Both the position numbers and the translations under genes were made by a program. The notes below the pieces were generated by a model. The model was not told the origin of the DNA and did no database searches. It worked only from the letters and a program-made list of their open reading frames with translations. Positions 53,289 to 62,863 of a stretch of DNA of 64,000 bases are shown one piece after another (position 1 is the stretch's first letter; each line of letters opens with the position of its first letter). The DNA is from Aureliella sp046290675 (GTDB taxonomy: Bacteria; Planctomycetota; Planctomycetia; Pirellulales; Pirellulaceae), in contig JBKAHA010000002.1 in the NCBI GenBank assembly GCA_046290675.1, forward strand, positions 806,001 to 870,000, in the 5' to 3' direction.

Positions 53289-54644
53289 CTAATTCGACGA
53301 AGGCGTCTTGGATGACGAGTTTTCGGCTGCGTCTCCATCATCAGCCCCATTTTTTGCCTCGGTTGCGGTTGCTTCGGACGCAGAGTTCGTAGCCTCATCG
53401 GCAGAATCCAGGTCAAGCAATTTAGGATCGAGAGGCTTCTTGTCTTGGTAGAGCACGAGGATCTTCTCGGAGACAGCTTTCTGCTGTTCGTTGGCTAGCT
53501 CCAGTACTTTTTCCTGCCATCCGATCGCAGATTCGAAGTCTTCCGCTGCGGCATGAGCAGCGGCGAGCAACGTTAAGTTGCTAGGCTCTTGATAATTCGT
53601 GAGTTCGCATAGGGATTTCGCGGTCTCTATAGCGGCGATTGGATCTCGAAGCGTTTCTTCTTCGCAGATCGTAAGCAACCAACCTCTGTTCTGGAGCGCC
53701 AAGATGTATTGTGGTGCTAGCTCCACGGCTTTGGTGAAATCCTCAAGGGCTTTCTTGTGCTCACCAAGTGCTTGGTAATTAAACCCTCGGTTGTTCAATG
53801 CTACGGCACTGTCCGGAGAGAGTACGTAAGCCCTCGTAAAGTCTTCGATCGCTTGCTTGTGCTTTCCGAGTTGAAAATGAACGAAGCCGCGACCCATGTG
53901 AGCGGCTACGTCTTTTTCCGCAAGTTTGATTGTTTGGCCGTAGTCATCGAGGGCGAGCTCGAGCTCTCCGAGCAGTTTGTGGGCGACAGCACGTTGGGCA
54001 TAAAGCACCGGGTTCTCAGGCCGTAGTTTGGCGGCGGCAGTGTAGTCCTCGACGGCTTTGGCATAGTCACCGATCGTCATGTAAACACTCGCTCGGTTAA
54101 TCAGCGCGATTTCTTCCTCAGGATCTTTCTCGATGGCTTTGGAATAGTCGGCGATCGCTTCTTCGTGCTTTCCCATCGCCGCCAGGAAGAGACCGCGACT
54201 GGAGTATGCGTGGGCTTCATCGTAACCCTGTTCAATTGCTTCGGAGTAGTCGGCAAGAGCTTTCTCTGCATCACCAACCGCCCAGTGAGCGCTTGCTCTA
54301 AGCGTATACAAGCGGCCTACTTCTGGATTGTCCTCGATCAATTCATCGTAGATGGGAACAGCTTCGGCCATCGGCACGGCGTTGCCTTTTGCTACGGCCC
54401 CCTTCTGTCCATTGAAGGTCCTGATGACGTAAGACTTTTCGCGCTCAGAAAGGACGGTCAAAAGGTCCCCTTTCTCAATGACATCCAGAACCTCCTTGTC
54501 CAACATCAGCTTCATCTCAATTCTGGCGACGACAGGCTCTTGCGCGTTCACGCCATTCGCGACCAGTAAGGACCAGGCGAAGCCAAGGGCCAGCGATGGG
54601 AGGAGGCGGATAGCTGTGGCATGTTGGGTTTGCGGGTGACTCAT
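53289..54644 (-). CDS. Secreted tetratricopeptide repeat protein with SH3-like domain
   Basis: Starting at ATG 54644 gives 451 residues with a leader (about 1-35, ending ANGVNAQE). Residues about 40-90 (MLDKEVLDVIEKGDLLTVLSEREKSYVIRTFNGQKGAV) resemble a small bacterial SH3-like domain. Then come at least eight TPR units of the type DYSKAIEKDPEEEIALINRASVYMTIGDYAKAVEDY. A Ser/Asp/Glu-rich tail closes the protein. TPR arrays make protein contacts, so a periplasmic scaffold is likely. The gene diverges from the YTV-protein gene, about 260 bp away. Confidence 0.88.
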   Translation of the reverse strand: MSHPQTQHATAIRLLPSLALGFAWSLLVANGVNAQEPVVARIEMKLMLDKEVLDVIEKGDLLTVLSEREKSYVIRTFNGQKGAVAKGNAVPMAEAVPIYDELIEDNPEVGRLYTLRASAHWAVGDAEKALADYSEAIEQGYDEAHAYSSRGLFLAAMGKHEEAIADYSKAIEKDPEEEIALINRASVYMTIGDYAKAVEDYTAAAKLRPENPVLYAQRAVAHKLLGELELALDDYGQTIKLAEKDVAAHMGRGFVHFQLGKHKQAIEDFTRAYVLSPDSAVALNNRGFNYQALGEHKKALEDFTKAVELAPQYILALQNRGWLLTICEEETLRDPIAAIETAKSLCELTNYQEPSNLTLLAAAHAAAEDFESAIGWQEKVLELANEQQKAVSEKILVLYQDKKPLDPKLLDLDSADEATNSASEATATEAKNGADDGDAAENSSSKTPSSN

Positions 54645-54840
54645 CGCTCCAGGCCAAATGAGATGTCGAGGTGTACATGTGTGCACTCCTGCCGGAGTGG
54701 TTGCGGCCCTTGGTTTTCCTTCGATTTCACGTGGCCAACTCCGAGAATAACTCGCCATAACAGCCTTCGAGGCGAGTTAAGCAGTAAAAAAGGAGGTTTG
54801 GGGGGGGATGGGGTTCTTATTAAATTGTTTATTCCGTGCA

Positions 54841-54869
54841 TTCTGACTAAACTCGCCACTCGATATAAA
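54841..54869 (+). promoter_or_regulatory. Candidate promoter of the YTV gene
   Basis: TTCTGA (54841-54846) and TATAAA (54864-54869) are spaced by 17 bp, and a second overlapping pair, TTGTTT (54825-54830) and TAAACT (54848-54853), is also spaced by 17 bp. Either could serve the YTV gene that starts at 54907. The region upstream has eight consecutive G. The call is tentative. Confidence 0.35.
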
Positions 54870-54906
54870 GCTTTTAGTCGTTTTAATCTGAACTGGAGTG
54901 ATCTCA

Positions 54907-56922
54907 ATGTCCCTACTTCGTACAGCATCCTTGTGCATCGCGATCGTAGCGATGTCGGTCGTCGACGCGACCGCTGGATGTGGCTTATTTCGGCGTGGTG
55001 GCTGTAGCGACCCGTGCGCGGCGGCGGCATGCGGCGGTTACGGCGCGACGACATGCTCGACCGGATGTGGAATGTCTGGTCAAGGCGCTATTGCCGGCGG
55101 CTGTGCGGGCTCCGTTGCCGCGATGAGTTCCGCCGTCTATTCAGCTCCGATGAGTGGATCTTGTGGGCCGGCTACCAACTACTCGATGTCGGGTACTGTC
55201 GTTGCCCAAGCAAATGTCATGATGAGCAGTAGTATGGCCGCTCCCATGATGCAACCAATGCAGGCCGTGGTTCCTGTGCAGCCACAGCAACGAATGGACA
55301 CGATCGATTGCGGTCCAGTTGAGTCGTTTAAGGTGGTTATGGTCCCTGACTACATCACCCAGACTGACTACGTCCCGGTAACCGAGTACAAGGAGGAGGT
55401 TCGATATCGCACGCGGATGGTTCCTCGTCAGGTGCCTGTCGAAGTTCAAGACTATCGCACGACCACAGTCATGGTGCCGAAGCAGGAAACGAAGACCGTT
55501 AACTACACCGTTTTGGTTCCGCAGAAGCAGGAAAAGACAGTTGAACTAGTTGAAACGGTACCTGTCTGGAATGAAGTCACTGAGAACTACACCGTTCGCG
55601 TTCCCACATTGGTCGACGTTCCAGAAGAATACACTGTTCGCGTACCGAAGCTACGGGACGAGCAGTTCACTTACACGGTCTACGTGCCTCAGGCTCAAAC
55701 TCAGACCAAGATGCAAACTGTCACCAATGCCGTGCCTGTAACCAAGACGCGTACTATCCAAGTGCAGCGACCTGTTACTCGAATGCAGACCGTAACGAAA
55801 GACTACGGTCACTGGGAAGTCCGCGTTGAAGAAGTGGCCGCTCCCATGGTCGCGCCAGCAGTGACCACGTACGCGGCTCCTGCCCCTACTACTAGCTGCG
55901 CACTCGCCGCGGGTGGGATTTCTACCGGTGGCTGCGGAACTTACTCTGCCGGATGCGGTAGCTACTCAAGCAGCTGTGGTTCTTGCTCAAGCGGATGTGG
56001 CACGGCGAAGAAGGGGTGCCTCCTCGGCCGATTGCTTCATCCTCGGCGAAATGCCGGTTGCGGAGGTTGTGCTGCAACCAGTTGCGGTGGCGGATGCTCT
56101 ACAGTTGCGAGCTACGGCAGCACTTGTGCAACAGCACCAAGCTACTCGGCTCCAGCTTGTAACCAGGATTTGGGTTACACCAATACGATGATGACTGGAG
56201 GAATGGCAACCACAGTGGCCCCCGCCACGCAGACTGTTTCTCGTCGCGTCTGGGTTCCAAATGTTGTGACTGAGGAAGTTCCCGTTACGGAAAACGTGAC
56301 CGAATCGCAAGTCGTAACCTACACGGCGTTTGAGCAGCAGACTCAAGAGATTCCATACGAGTGCACTTACATGGTTTATCAGCCTGAGCAGCGAACCGGC
56401 AACCGCAAGGTAGTCGACTACGTTGAGGAAACTCGTACTCGGAATCGCAAGGTGGTTCAGTACAACGAAGAGGCACGTACTCGAACTCGCAAGGAACTTA
56501 GCTACAAGCAAGAAACTCGTTCTGAGACGATTCCGTACGTGACATACACCACCGAGACACGAACCAAGGAAGTGGTCTATACCGTCAACGTGCCTGAAAC
56601 GAAGGTCGAGCCGGTAACGAAGACGGTTTACGAGACCGTGAACGAAGAGGTTGCGGAAGAGTATGTTGTGCGTGTTCCTGTTACCACCTACAAAGAGGTG
56701 CAGCGTCAGGTAGCTCGCATGGTGCCCCAAATGGTCCCAGTCACGATTTACCCTTGCTCTCAAGCGGCTCAATCTTTGATTGGCGGCGCGGCTGCTACTC
56801 AAGGTGGCTGCAACAGTTGCGGTTCCACTGCCGCTCCAACGCTAGCTCCTGCCATGAGCAGCGGTTGTACTTCTTGCGGTCAAACCGTTATTAGCAAGCC
56901 TAATTGCAACTGCGGGAACTAA
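54907..56922 (+). CDS. YTV-repeat cell-surface protein
   Basis: The ATG at 54907 is preceded by GGAG at 54895-54898, so it is preferred over GTG 54898. The 671-residue product has a leader (about 1-24, ending VVDATAGC) and a Cys/Gly-rich start. Two blocks of YTV-type beta repeats follow (about 145-310 and 440-620), with units such as NYTVRVPTLVDVPEE and TYTVYVPQAQTQTKM. A Cys/Gly/Ser-rich linker (about 325-420) separates them and a Cys-rich tail ends the chain; the total is well over 25 Cys. YTV proteins are abundant in the Rhodopirellula cell envelope. Disulfide cross-linking by the Cys blocks is plausible. Confidence 0.93.
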   Translation: MSLLRTASLCIAIVAMSVVDATAGCGLFRRGGCSDPCAAAACGGYGATTCSTGCGMSGQGAIAGGCAGSVAAMSSAVYSAPMSGSCGPATNYSMSGTVVAQANVMMSSSMAAPMMQPMQAVVPVQPQQRMDTIDCGPVESFKVVMVPDYITQTDYVPVTEYKEEVRYRTRMVPRQVPVEVQDYRTTTVMVPKQETKTVNYTVLVPQKQEKTVELVETVPVWNEVTENYTVRVPTLVDVPEEYTVRVPKLRDEQFTYTVYVPQAQTQTKMQTVTNAVPVTKTRTIQVQRPVTRMQTVTKDYGHWEVRVEEVAAPMVAPAVTTYAAPAPTTSCALAAGGISTGGCGTYSAGCGSYSSSCGSCSSGCGTAKKGCLLGRLLHPRRNAGCGGCAATSCGGGCSTVASYGSTCATAPSYSAPACNQDLGYTNTMMTGGMATTVAPATQTVSRRVWVPNVVTEEVPVTENVTESQVVTYTAFEQQTQEIPYECTYMVYQPEQRTGNRKVVDYVEETRTRNRKVVQYNEEARTRTRKELSYKQETRSETIPYVTYTTETRTKEVVYTVNVPETKVEPVTKTVYETVNEEVAEEYVVRVPVTTYKEVQRQVARMVPQMVPVTIYPCSQAAQSLIGGAAATQGGCNSCGSTAAPTLAPAMSSGCTSCGQTVISKPNCNCGN

Positions 56923-56994
56923 GCAGATCTGCGACGAGCCGCGACCTTGCCAAGTAATTTTTACGCGGGGCAGGATCGCCAAGAAATTGAATTA

Positions 56995-57035
56995 ACGGGC
57001 TAAGTCGAGCAATTCGGCTTGGCCCGTATTTTTTT
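56995..57035 (+). terminator. Intrinsic terminator after the YTV gene
   Basis: ACGGGCTAAGTCGA and TTCGGCTTGGCCCGT form a long stem with two G-U pairs around GCAA, followed by ATTTTTTT. It lies 72 bp after the YTV stop codon and is a strong Rho-independent terminator. Confidence 0.9.
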
Positions 57036-57202
57036 CTATAGGGTTGTAGCGGTTGAATGAGCAATCACTTCTGCGGCTACAAATTCGAAAACTTATTGGA
57101 GCCGGAGGCTCGCTGATGCGTGGAGTCCAATTACTCTGGGGGCATCGGGCGAATCACCACACGCACCGGTGACCCGGCTCAAGCAGACTTCGGAGCAATC
57201 GA

Positions 57203-57835
57203 ATGAAACGATACAAACAAGCCATTCTCTTCGCCGTTACCGCGGGCGTTTTATTCTACGCATCGCAGGCCAGTTTCGCGCAGGAAGCCATTGCCGAAGC
57301 CGTGGCGGAAGCGGAGCCTATCGCCGAAGCTGTCGGAGAAGACGCGTCGCTCCGAGCCAAAGTTCGTCCCCTCACCGTTGCTGCGGGGCTCGTCGACGAC
57401 TCTGTGATTACCGGGACTCTCATCGATTCGACGTCAATTTCCATTCGCACCGCGTTTGGAGCTGCATCGATTCCTCTTTCGGAAGTTGCTGGCATCCGAT
57501 TTCCAAATGGCGAAGACGCAAGCACCACGGTAGTGATGTTGAATGGTGATTCCATCACTGGTGCGACCGATCTGAAATTCGCAAGTGTGGAAACGACTTG
57601 GGGGAGTGCCAAAATCAATGGTCAAAATATCGCCACGATGTTGTTCGTGCCCGGTCTTCGCTGGGAAAGCACCGAAGGACTCGGTGGTAAGCGTTGGACA
57701 TTAGTCGAAGCCAGCTCTCCGATGCAGCCGGCTCGCGATGCGGTCCAGTCCGCTAGTGGAACACGACCCTCTCAGCCACCTGCTCTACCAAACAATGGGC
57801 AACCGATTCCAAACCGTACCTACCCATTCCGCTAA
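57203..57835 (+). CDS. Secreted protein of unknown function
   Basis: GGAG lies about 8 nt before ATG 57203. The 210-residue product has a Sec leader (about 1-27, ending ASFAQ), an Ala/Glu-rich spacer (QEAIAEAVAEAEPIAEAV), then a beta-rich region with IRTAFGAASIPLSEVAGIRFPNGE and a Pro/Asn-rich tail (QPPALPNNGQPIPN). The central GDSITG-type strands suggest a small beta-barrel or sandwich domain, as in planctomycete secreted proteins that often have a SSLxxIxxIxF pattern. I do not recognise a family. It lies between the YTV gene and its terminator on one side and a terminator of its own on the other. Confidence 0.75.
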   Translation: MKRYKQAILFAVTAGVLFYASQASFAQEAIAEAVAEAEPIAEAVGEDASLRAKVRPLTVAAGLVDDSVITGTLIDSTSISIRTAFGAASIPLSEVAGIRFPNGEDASTTVVMLNGDSITGATDLKFASVETTWGSAKINGQNIATMLFVPGLRWESTEGLGGKRWTLVEASSPMQPARDAVQSASGTRPSQPPALPNNGQPIPNRTYPFR

Positions 57836-57931
57836 GCAACGCGACTCCCAGCCTGCTCGCGAGCGAGCCAAACGGGGTGAGATCGAACATCATCCAGAGT
57901 GACGCATTTTCTGCTTAGCGAAGCTCTGTGC

Positions 57932-57966
57932 AAAGCCGGCCCGCGTTTATTGGGGCTGGCTTTTTT
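57932..57966 (+). terminator. Intrinsic terminator after the secreted-protein gene
   Basis: AGCCGGCCC pairs with GGGGCTGGCT (one G-U pair) and is followed by TTTTTT. It ends the transcript of the 57203 gene and lies between two converging genes. Confidence 0.85.
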
Positions 57967-58031
57967 CGCATGCACTCCTCTTCATGGGTGCTCATTGACG
58001 CCGCACTCAGAATGGGCACTTCGGTTGGGCC

Positions 58032-58448
58032 CTAGATAGGACCATAAGGGTTTTCGTGACTTGGTCCGGGAGCTGGACTGGAGTGAGAGCTACCGATGGG
58101 ACTTGCGTCAATCTCTGGATCGGACTGATTGTTTCGGTTTGAAGAGTTCTGGGCGCGACTGATCGCCAGGATGAGTAGCAATATTGAAATTGGAGTGATT
58201 AGGCTCGTTGCAGCGCTAATGGCCATGCTAATCAAAGCGAACGCTTCCACGGAGACTTGGCTCGCGATCGCAATGTTCGCTAAAGGAGCGGCCACTCTGA
58301 AGAAGAGAGGGATGCAGATTCCGAAGAAAACCAGCGTTTGGATTCCGCGATTTCCGGCGAAGCGAATCGCGGAATAGATCAGCAGGATAATCAGGCCAAA
58401 GACGCTGATGCCGTGCACCAGGAAGAGCAGCAAGGAGGTGACTCCCAT
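58032..58448 (-). CDS. Small multi-pass membrane protein of unknown function
   Basis: AAGGAG lies 6 nt upstream of the ATG at 58448. The 138-residue product has three to four membrane helices (GVTSLLLFLVHGISVFGLIILLIYSAI, TLVFFGICIPLFFRVAAPLANIAIA and ITPISILLLILAI) and a Ser/Pro/Asn-rich C-terminal tail (SHSSPAPGPSHENPYGPI). I recognise no family. Its position next to surface proteins may be chance. Confidence 0.72.
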   Translation of the reverse strand: MGVTSLLLFLVHGISVFGLIILLIYSAIRFAGNRGIQTLVFFGICIPLFFRVAAPLANIAIASQVSVEAFALISMAISAATSLITPISILLLILAISRAQNSSNRNNQSDPEIDASPIGSSHSSPAPGPSHENPYGPI

Positions 58449-58584
58449 GATCGTCTCCTTGTACTTTTGGTTGATGCTGTCCGAATAGCGGGAGCGCTCG
58501 GCGAGGGCAATTCAAACGGTCCAACCTTCACCCGGTTACGAGCCGTCTCCGCCTGGCGAACAAGGCCGCCCACTACTTAGGCAC

Positions 58585-61500
58585 CTAGGCAGATTTCTTT
58601 CCGCTGGCTTCAGCTCGTCGCTGCTGCGCGGATTGGTGAAGTGCCGGCTCGTCTTTTCCGTCCCCATCGAAGTCACCCACAATCACGCTGCCGTCTTCAG
58701 AATCAAGCAAGAAGACTTGGTCGGCAGCGTCGAACTTGCCATTGCCATTCGAATCGACGATGACTCGGTTACCACGGACGATGGCCAACTCATCACCTCC
58801 GACGCCGTCAAAGTTCCCGACAATTGGGATGTCGCCCATCTGTCCGAACTCGGCTTGTCGATCTTTGTCCTCGGTGAGGCGACCGTCTCCATTGACGTCC
58901 ATGACCCAGCGGCCGTCGCGGAAGGTTCCGATTGTTGAGATTCCATCACCGTTGAAGTCTCCGCTGATGGCGATATCTTTCCCGCCTCCGAATTGAAACA
59001 CATGGTCAATCAGATCAGCTCGTGCGATCGCTTGACTGTTTCGTTTCATGAGCCGCGGTGTGTCGGGAGCTTCGTCCCGGCGTGGAGGCAAATTCTTGGG
59101 TTTAATCCGCCGAGTGTTTTCCGGGTCCGGTAAGCCAGGCTCTTTCGCAAGTGCTCGCTCGTCCCCTTTCCACTGTTCGCCAAAGATTCCGATGTCATCT
59201 TTGCCATCGTGGTCCCAATCGCCGACGACCGGCTGATCCCCAACGGTGCCAAGACGCACCCATATATCAGACTCATCCCAGCGACCATTGCCGTTCAAGT
59301 CGATGAACCACTCTCCGTCTACGAAGAGGGCTAGCTCGTCAAATCCGTCTCCGTTGAAATCTCCGGCCAGCGGTGTCGCTCCGGGGACATCGAAAACGGT
59401 CATGACGGAGGACGTTGCCAATTCAGGATTCATGCTAACCACACGCCATGAGGAATCATGCATCCCGTCGACGGTCCAAGCATAGATGTCCAAGCGTTCC
59501 GAGGCACGCTCGACAATTTGATCCTCGACTTCTTCACCGCTGTGGCGTCCGCGCGGAAAACCACCGTTGATGACACTGAGGTGCCAAGTCGGTGACGAGT
59601 AATGCCCGACGCCGACATGCAGTGGAAGCGGGCTAAACGATACCGGCTGGATTGCCGGAGCGGCTACTGGTGGCGCGTAAACCTCAGGTACTTGCGGTGG
59701 CGGAGGAGGTGGCGGCGGCGGAGGCGGTGGTGGCGGAGGAGGTGGAGGTGGTTCATCGGCCGTAAGCACCTCGCTAAAATTGTTCTCCTGGGACGCTTGC
59801 CCAGGTTCAACGGCAACCGAGAGAATGGCATCTGTGCCAGGGTCGGCACCTGGGGTCGCAAGCTGGATGAGCTGGATTACCGAGTTCGGTATTGTGTCTC
59901 GCTCATCTTCGTTAACGGCGAACCCAGTCGTGGTACCAACCGTGTCGATTCCGTCCTCGTAGCCTTCAGGTTGCTGTTGGTATACGTGGTAGGAGCCTGC
60001 TCGCAGTCCAGTGAATATGAAAAAGCCGTTCGCGTCAGTTTGGACTTGGATAAACTCGGAATCGTAACTTCCAGGCAGCGCTCTAGAGCTTGGAATCTGC
60101 GATCCGGTCAGCGTTCTAAGCTCAAGCACAACATCGCTGATAGGCGTGTCGTCGGCAGTTCGCGTTCCATCACGAACAGACCTTAAGTCTTCCGGCACCT
60201 CGCCATTCTCGGTCACAATGACTTCGCCATCGCGGAATACAAATCCCGAGATTTCGGCCGGCGGATTCTCACAGAAGTTGGCCTCGGTTACGTCACTTCC
60301 TGCGTCGATACGAATATTCGCAATGAGATCATCCGTCGAAACGTCACCGCCAACCGAAGGTGCCGTCTGACCACCATGGAAGTAACCGTCGGGCTGGATT
60401 TCTCGAACGCTGTATTGTCCCGGGCGCAAGTTGGAGAATTGGTAATCCCCGTTTGCGTTCGTGCGCGTCGTCGCGATAACTTGTCCGCTCGCATCGATAA
60501 GCTGGATCTCAACATTCGCGAGAGACGGTTCGCCAGGATCTTGGAAACAGTCGAAATCCAAATCGGCAAACACGCTACCAGCGAGCGAGCCTGGTTCGAC
60601 CTCGCAGAAGTCGTAGTTGACGACGTCGCCGCCCGACGTCAAGTCAATGGCACTGATGAGGTCGTCTACGGTGTCATCGCCTCCGCCACTTCCGGCAGAT
60701 TGGCCCCCGTGGAAGTAGCCATCGGGTTGGAGCTCACGAACTGAATATTCACCTGGTCGAAGATCGTTGAATGAGTAACTGCCGTTTGCGTCGGTTAGTA
60801 CCGTTCGGATGATGGTGCCATTGCTGTCCAAGAGCTCGATGGTGACACCGGACAATCCAATTTCACCTGGATCAAAGCGGCAGTCACCGTCGGTGTCCGC
60901 GAACACTTGTCCGGCAATGCTCGCCGAAAGGATTTCGCCAAAGTCGTAGTCGATGCCGACGGCTCCGGCGTCCAGCGTAATTTCGCGAATAACGTCGCCC
61001 GTCGAATCATCACGGCCAATGGGTACACCATCAATGGTGCCCACACTGGCCTGTCCTGGTAAGTATTCCGGTGGGGTGACTTCGGTGATGCGGTAGGTTC
61101 CAGGCTCGAGGCCGGTAAATCGATAGAATCCTGAGTTGTCCGTGCGCGTCTGCGCGACAACCTGATTTTGTTCGTCGTAGAGAGTGATCAAGACACCTGT
61201 GAGCGGCGTCTCGTTCAGCTCTCGGCGGCCATTGTTGTTCGCATCGTAGTAGGTGTGGCCGCTGATTTCACCGGGCGTGATTTCGCAGAAGTCATAACCA
61301 GTCCCGCTAATACCGCCGCCGACAAAGATCTGCGACAGTGTATTGGAATCGACCCTTGTTCCACCCGCACTGCCAGTGCGAGCGTCGCCATCGATAAGCC
61401 CCGTCGGTGTGACTTCCGTTACGGTGTACCGTCCTGCACGCAGACCGGTGAACTGGTAAAAGCCGTCAGCCGCGGTACGTGTCGAGTCAACGAGCGTTCC

Positions 61501-62763
61501 GGACGCATCTCGTAGCTCGATCAAAACGCCGGCGAGTGGTTCTTTCTCGGACGATGCGTCAAAGCAGTCGAATCCGCTGACCACAACGCAAACATGACCG
61601 CTGATTGACCCGGGGAGATTCTCAGCGAAGTTAAGCTCTTCGGCGTGAGAGTCTCCTTTGGACAGGTCAATCTGTGTTAGCACATCTGGATCGCCGGCTA
61701 CCGTCTGTCCGACTGGATCGCCGTTCAATAGTCCAACGGTTGCACCTACGCTGTAGTAACCGGTCGGCTGCGACTCGCGGACTTGGTAGATGCCTGGTTC
61801 GAGAGCTAGATCAAGGCCGAATTCGTAGTTGCCTTGGTTGTCCGTCTGTGCCGTGTGTCCAGTCGATACAAACGCGCCGTTATCGAGAACGAAAAGCTCG
61901 ATGGCCACACCCGACAGACGTTGCTCGTTGTTGTCTAGGGTAAGGTCTTCATTCGTGTCGACGTAGACGGTTCCCGACAACGAGACGGGTTTCGGAATTT
62001 GGTTCAAGCGGATTCCTGCACCCGCACTCCGGTCACGTTTGCCATCTGCGTTGTCACGTGGCAACGGCAGACCGGTTTCATCCAACCAAGGGTCGTAGCG
62101 ATTCAGGAAACGGTCATTGCCGCTGACGTCTTCGTAATGTGGGGCAATGAATTCGGCAGTCAGAATCGTGTTCTGAAATTCGACGCCCGATGTAATCGGA
62201 TCAAAATTGTCATTGATCCGATCCAGGTCAGTTTCGTTCGGATCGAAGAATTGAACTTCGTCGACATCAATCGAGAATACAAGCCGGTCACCGGCCTGGA
62301 AATTGGTGAAGTCGAGTACTAGTTTAGTGCTGCCATCTTCGACGGTTGCGGTGACGCTGGCATTCGCGTTGGCCGTGTCGAGGGTTTCGATTTGAAATGC
62401 GAAAGCGTGGTCCGCTCCAAGCCCGGACTCAGCTGTATCGAAGAAGATATCGCCGAGTCCAAAACCATCACCGTTGAGGTCGCCGTCAAAAGTTAACCTC
62501 GAAAGTTGAGTTTGCTCTGCGCCGCCTTGAAACGTGACATAGAACAAGTCACCGTGAAGATCGCTTCCGAGATCTTCTTCAACATAGACCGCTCCGATCT
62601 CGATGGCGTCAGCGGCCATGAGCAAACGCGGTTCCATGGGTTCCACGGAAACCAGACGGCGCGAGCGGCTGTGCTTGTTCTGCGAGCCTCGCAAGGACTC
62701 ACGGAAATCGCGTTTAAGCATCAACGCCTTGGATAGTTTTTCAACTTGTCTTTGGAAAAGCAA
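58585..62763 (-). CDS. Large SdrD-B / FG-GAP secreted protein with polyproline linker
   Basis: TTG at 62763 is preceded by GGAG about 7 nt upstream. The 1392-residue product has the N-terminal motif SVEPMEPRLLMAAD (LEPR type), a Ca-binding beta domain (about 50-215), then six SdrD-B repeats (about 255-880) in the pattern GSLSGTVYVDTNEDLTLD and PGEISGHTYYDANNNGRREL. A run of 19 prolines (encoded at 59695-59751) follows. The C-terminal third has five FG-GAP/VCBS-like Ca repeats such as PLAGDFNGDGFDELALF and AISGDFNGDGISTIGTF. A rod-like surface adhesin is the likely role. SdrD-B repeats are stabilised by calcium. Confidence 0.9.
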   Translation of the reverse strand: MLFQRQVEKLSKALMLKRDFRESLRGSQNKHSRSRRLVSVEPMEPRLLMAADAIEIGAVYVEEDLGSDLHGDLFYVTFQGGAEQTQLSRLTFDGDLNGDGFGLGDIFFDTAESGLGADHAFAFQIETLDTANANASVTATVEDGSTKLVLDFTNFQAGDRLVFSIDVDEVQFFDPNETDLDRINDNFDPITSGVEFQNTILTAEFIAPHYEDVSGNDRFLNRYDPWLDETGLPLPRDNADGKRDRSAGAGIRLNQIPKPVSLSGTVYVDTNEDLTLDNNEQRLSGVAIELFVLDNGAFVSTGHTAQTDNQGNYEFGLDLALEPGIYQVRESQPTGYYSVGATVGLLNGDPVGQTVAGDPDVLTQIDLSKGDSHAEELNFAENLPGSISGHVCVVVSGFDCFDASSEKEPLAGVLIELRDASGTLVDSTRTAADGFYQFTGLRAGRYTVTEVTPTGLIDGDARTGSAGGTRVDSNTLSQIFVGGGISGTGYDFCEITPGEISGHTYYDANNNGRRELNETPLTGVLITLYDEQNQVVAQTRTDNSGFYRFTGLEPGTYRITEVTPPEYLPGQASVGTIDGVPIGRDDSTGDVIREITLDAGAVGIDYDFGEILSASIAGQVFADTDGDCRFDPGEIGLSGVTIELLDSNGTIIRTVLTDANGSYSFNDLRPGEYSVRELQPDGYFHGGQSAGSGGGDDTVDDLISAIDLTSGGDVVNYDFCEVEPGSLAGSVFADLDFDCFQDPGEPSLANVEIQLIDASGQVIATTRTNANGDYQFSNLRPGQYSVREIQPDGYFHGGQTAPSVGGDVSTDDLIANIRIDAGSDVTEANFCENPPAEISGFVFRDGEVIVTENGEVPEDLRSVRDGTRTADDTPISDVVLELRTLTGSQIPSSRALPGSYDSEFIQVQTDANGFFIFTGLRAGSYHVYQQQPEGYEDGIDTVGTTTGFAVNEDERDTIPNSVIQLIQLATPGADPGTDAILSVAVEPGQASQENNFSEVLTADEPPPPPPPPPPPPPPPPPPPQVPEVYAPPVAAPAIQPVSFSPLPLHVGVGHYSSPTWHLSVINGGFPRGRHSGEEVEDQIVERASERLDIYAWTVDGMHDSSWRVVSMNPELATSSVMTVFDVPGATPLAGDFNGDGFDELALFVDGEWFIDLNGNGRWDESDIWVRLGTVGDQPVVGDWDHDGKDDIGIFGEQWKGDERALAKEPGLPDPENTRRIKPKNLPPRRDEAPDTPRLMKRNSQAIARADLIDHVFQFGGGKDIAISGDFNGDGISTIGTFRDGRWVMDVNGDGRLTEDKDRQAEFGQMGDIPIVGNFDGVGGDELAIVRGNRVIVDSNGNGKFDAADQVFLLDSEDGSVIVGDFDGDGKDEPALHQSAQQRRAEASGKKSA

Positions 62764-62863
62764 TGCTTCTCTCCAGTCAGGTCCGACGTTTGCGATGCGA
62801 GACGTTAATCTGAAAAATCTCTTGGGCGGCGAACGGGCTGCGAATGGGCTGCGAATGGGTTGT

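Noticed and set aside
55987..56802. 271-codon minus-strand frame opposite the YTV gene
   Set aside because: It mirrors the repetitive YTV coding sequence in another frame and has no independent evidence.
54907..56922. CRISPR-like direct repeats
   Set aside because: The repeats are protein-coding YTV units of varying length, without regular unique spacers.
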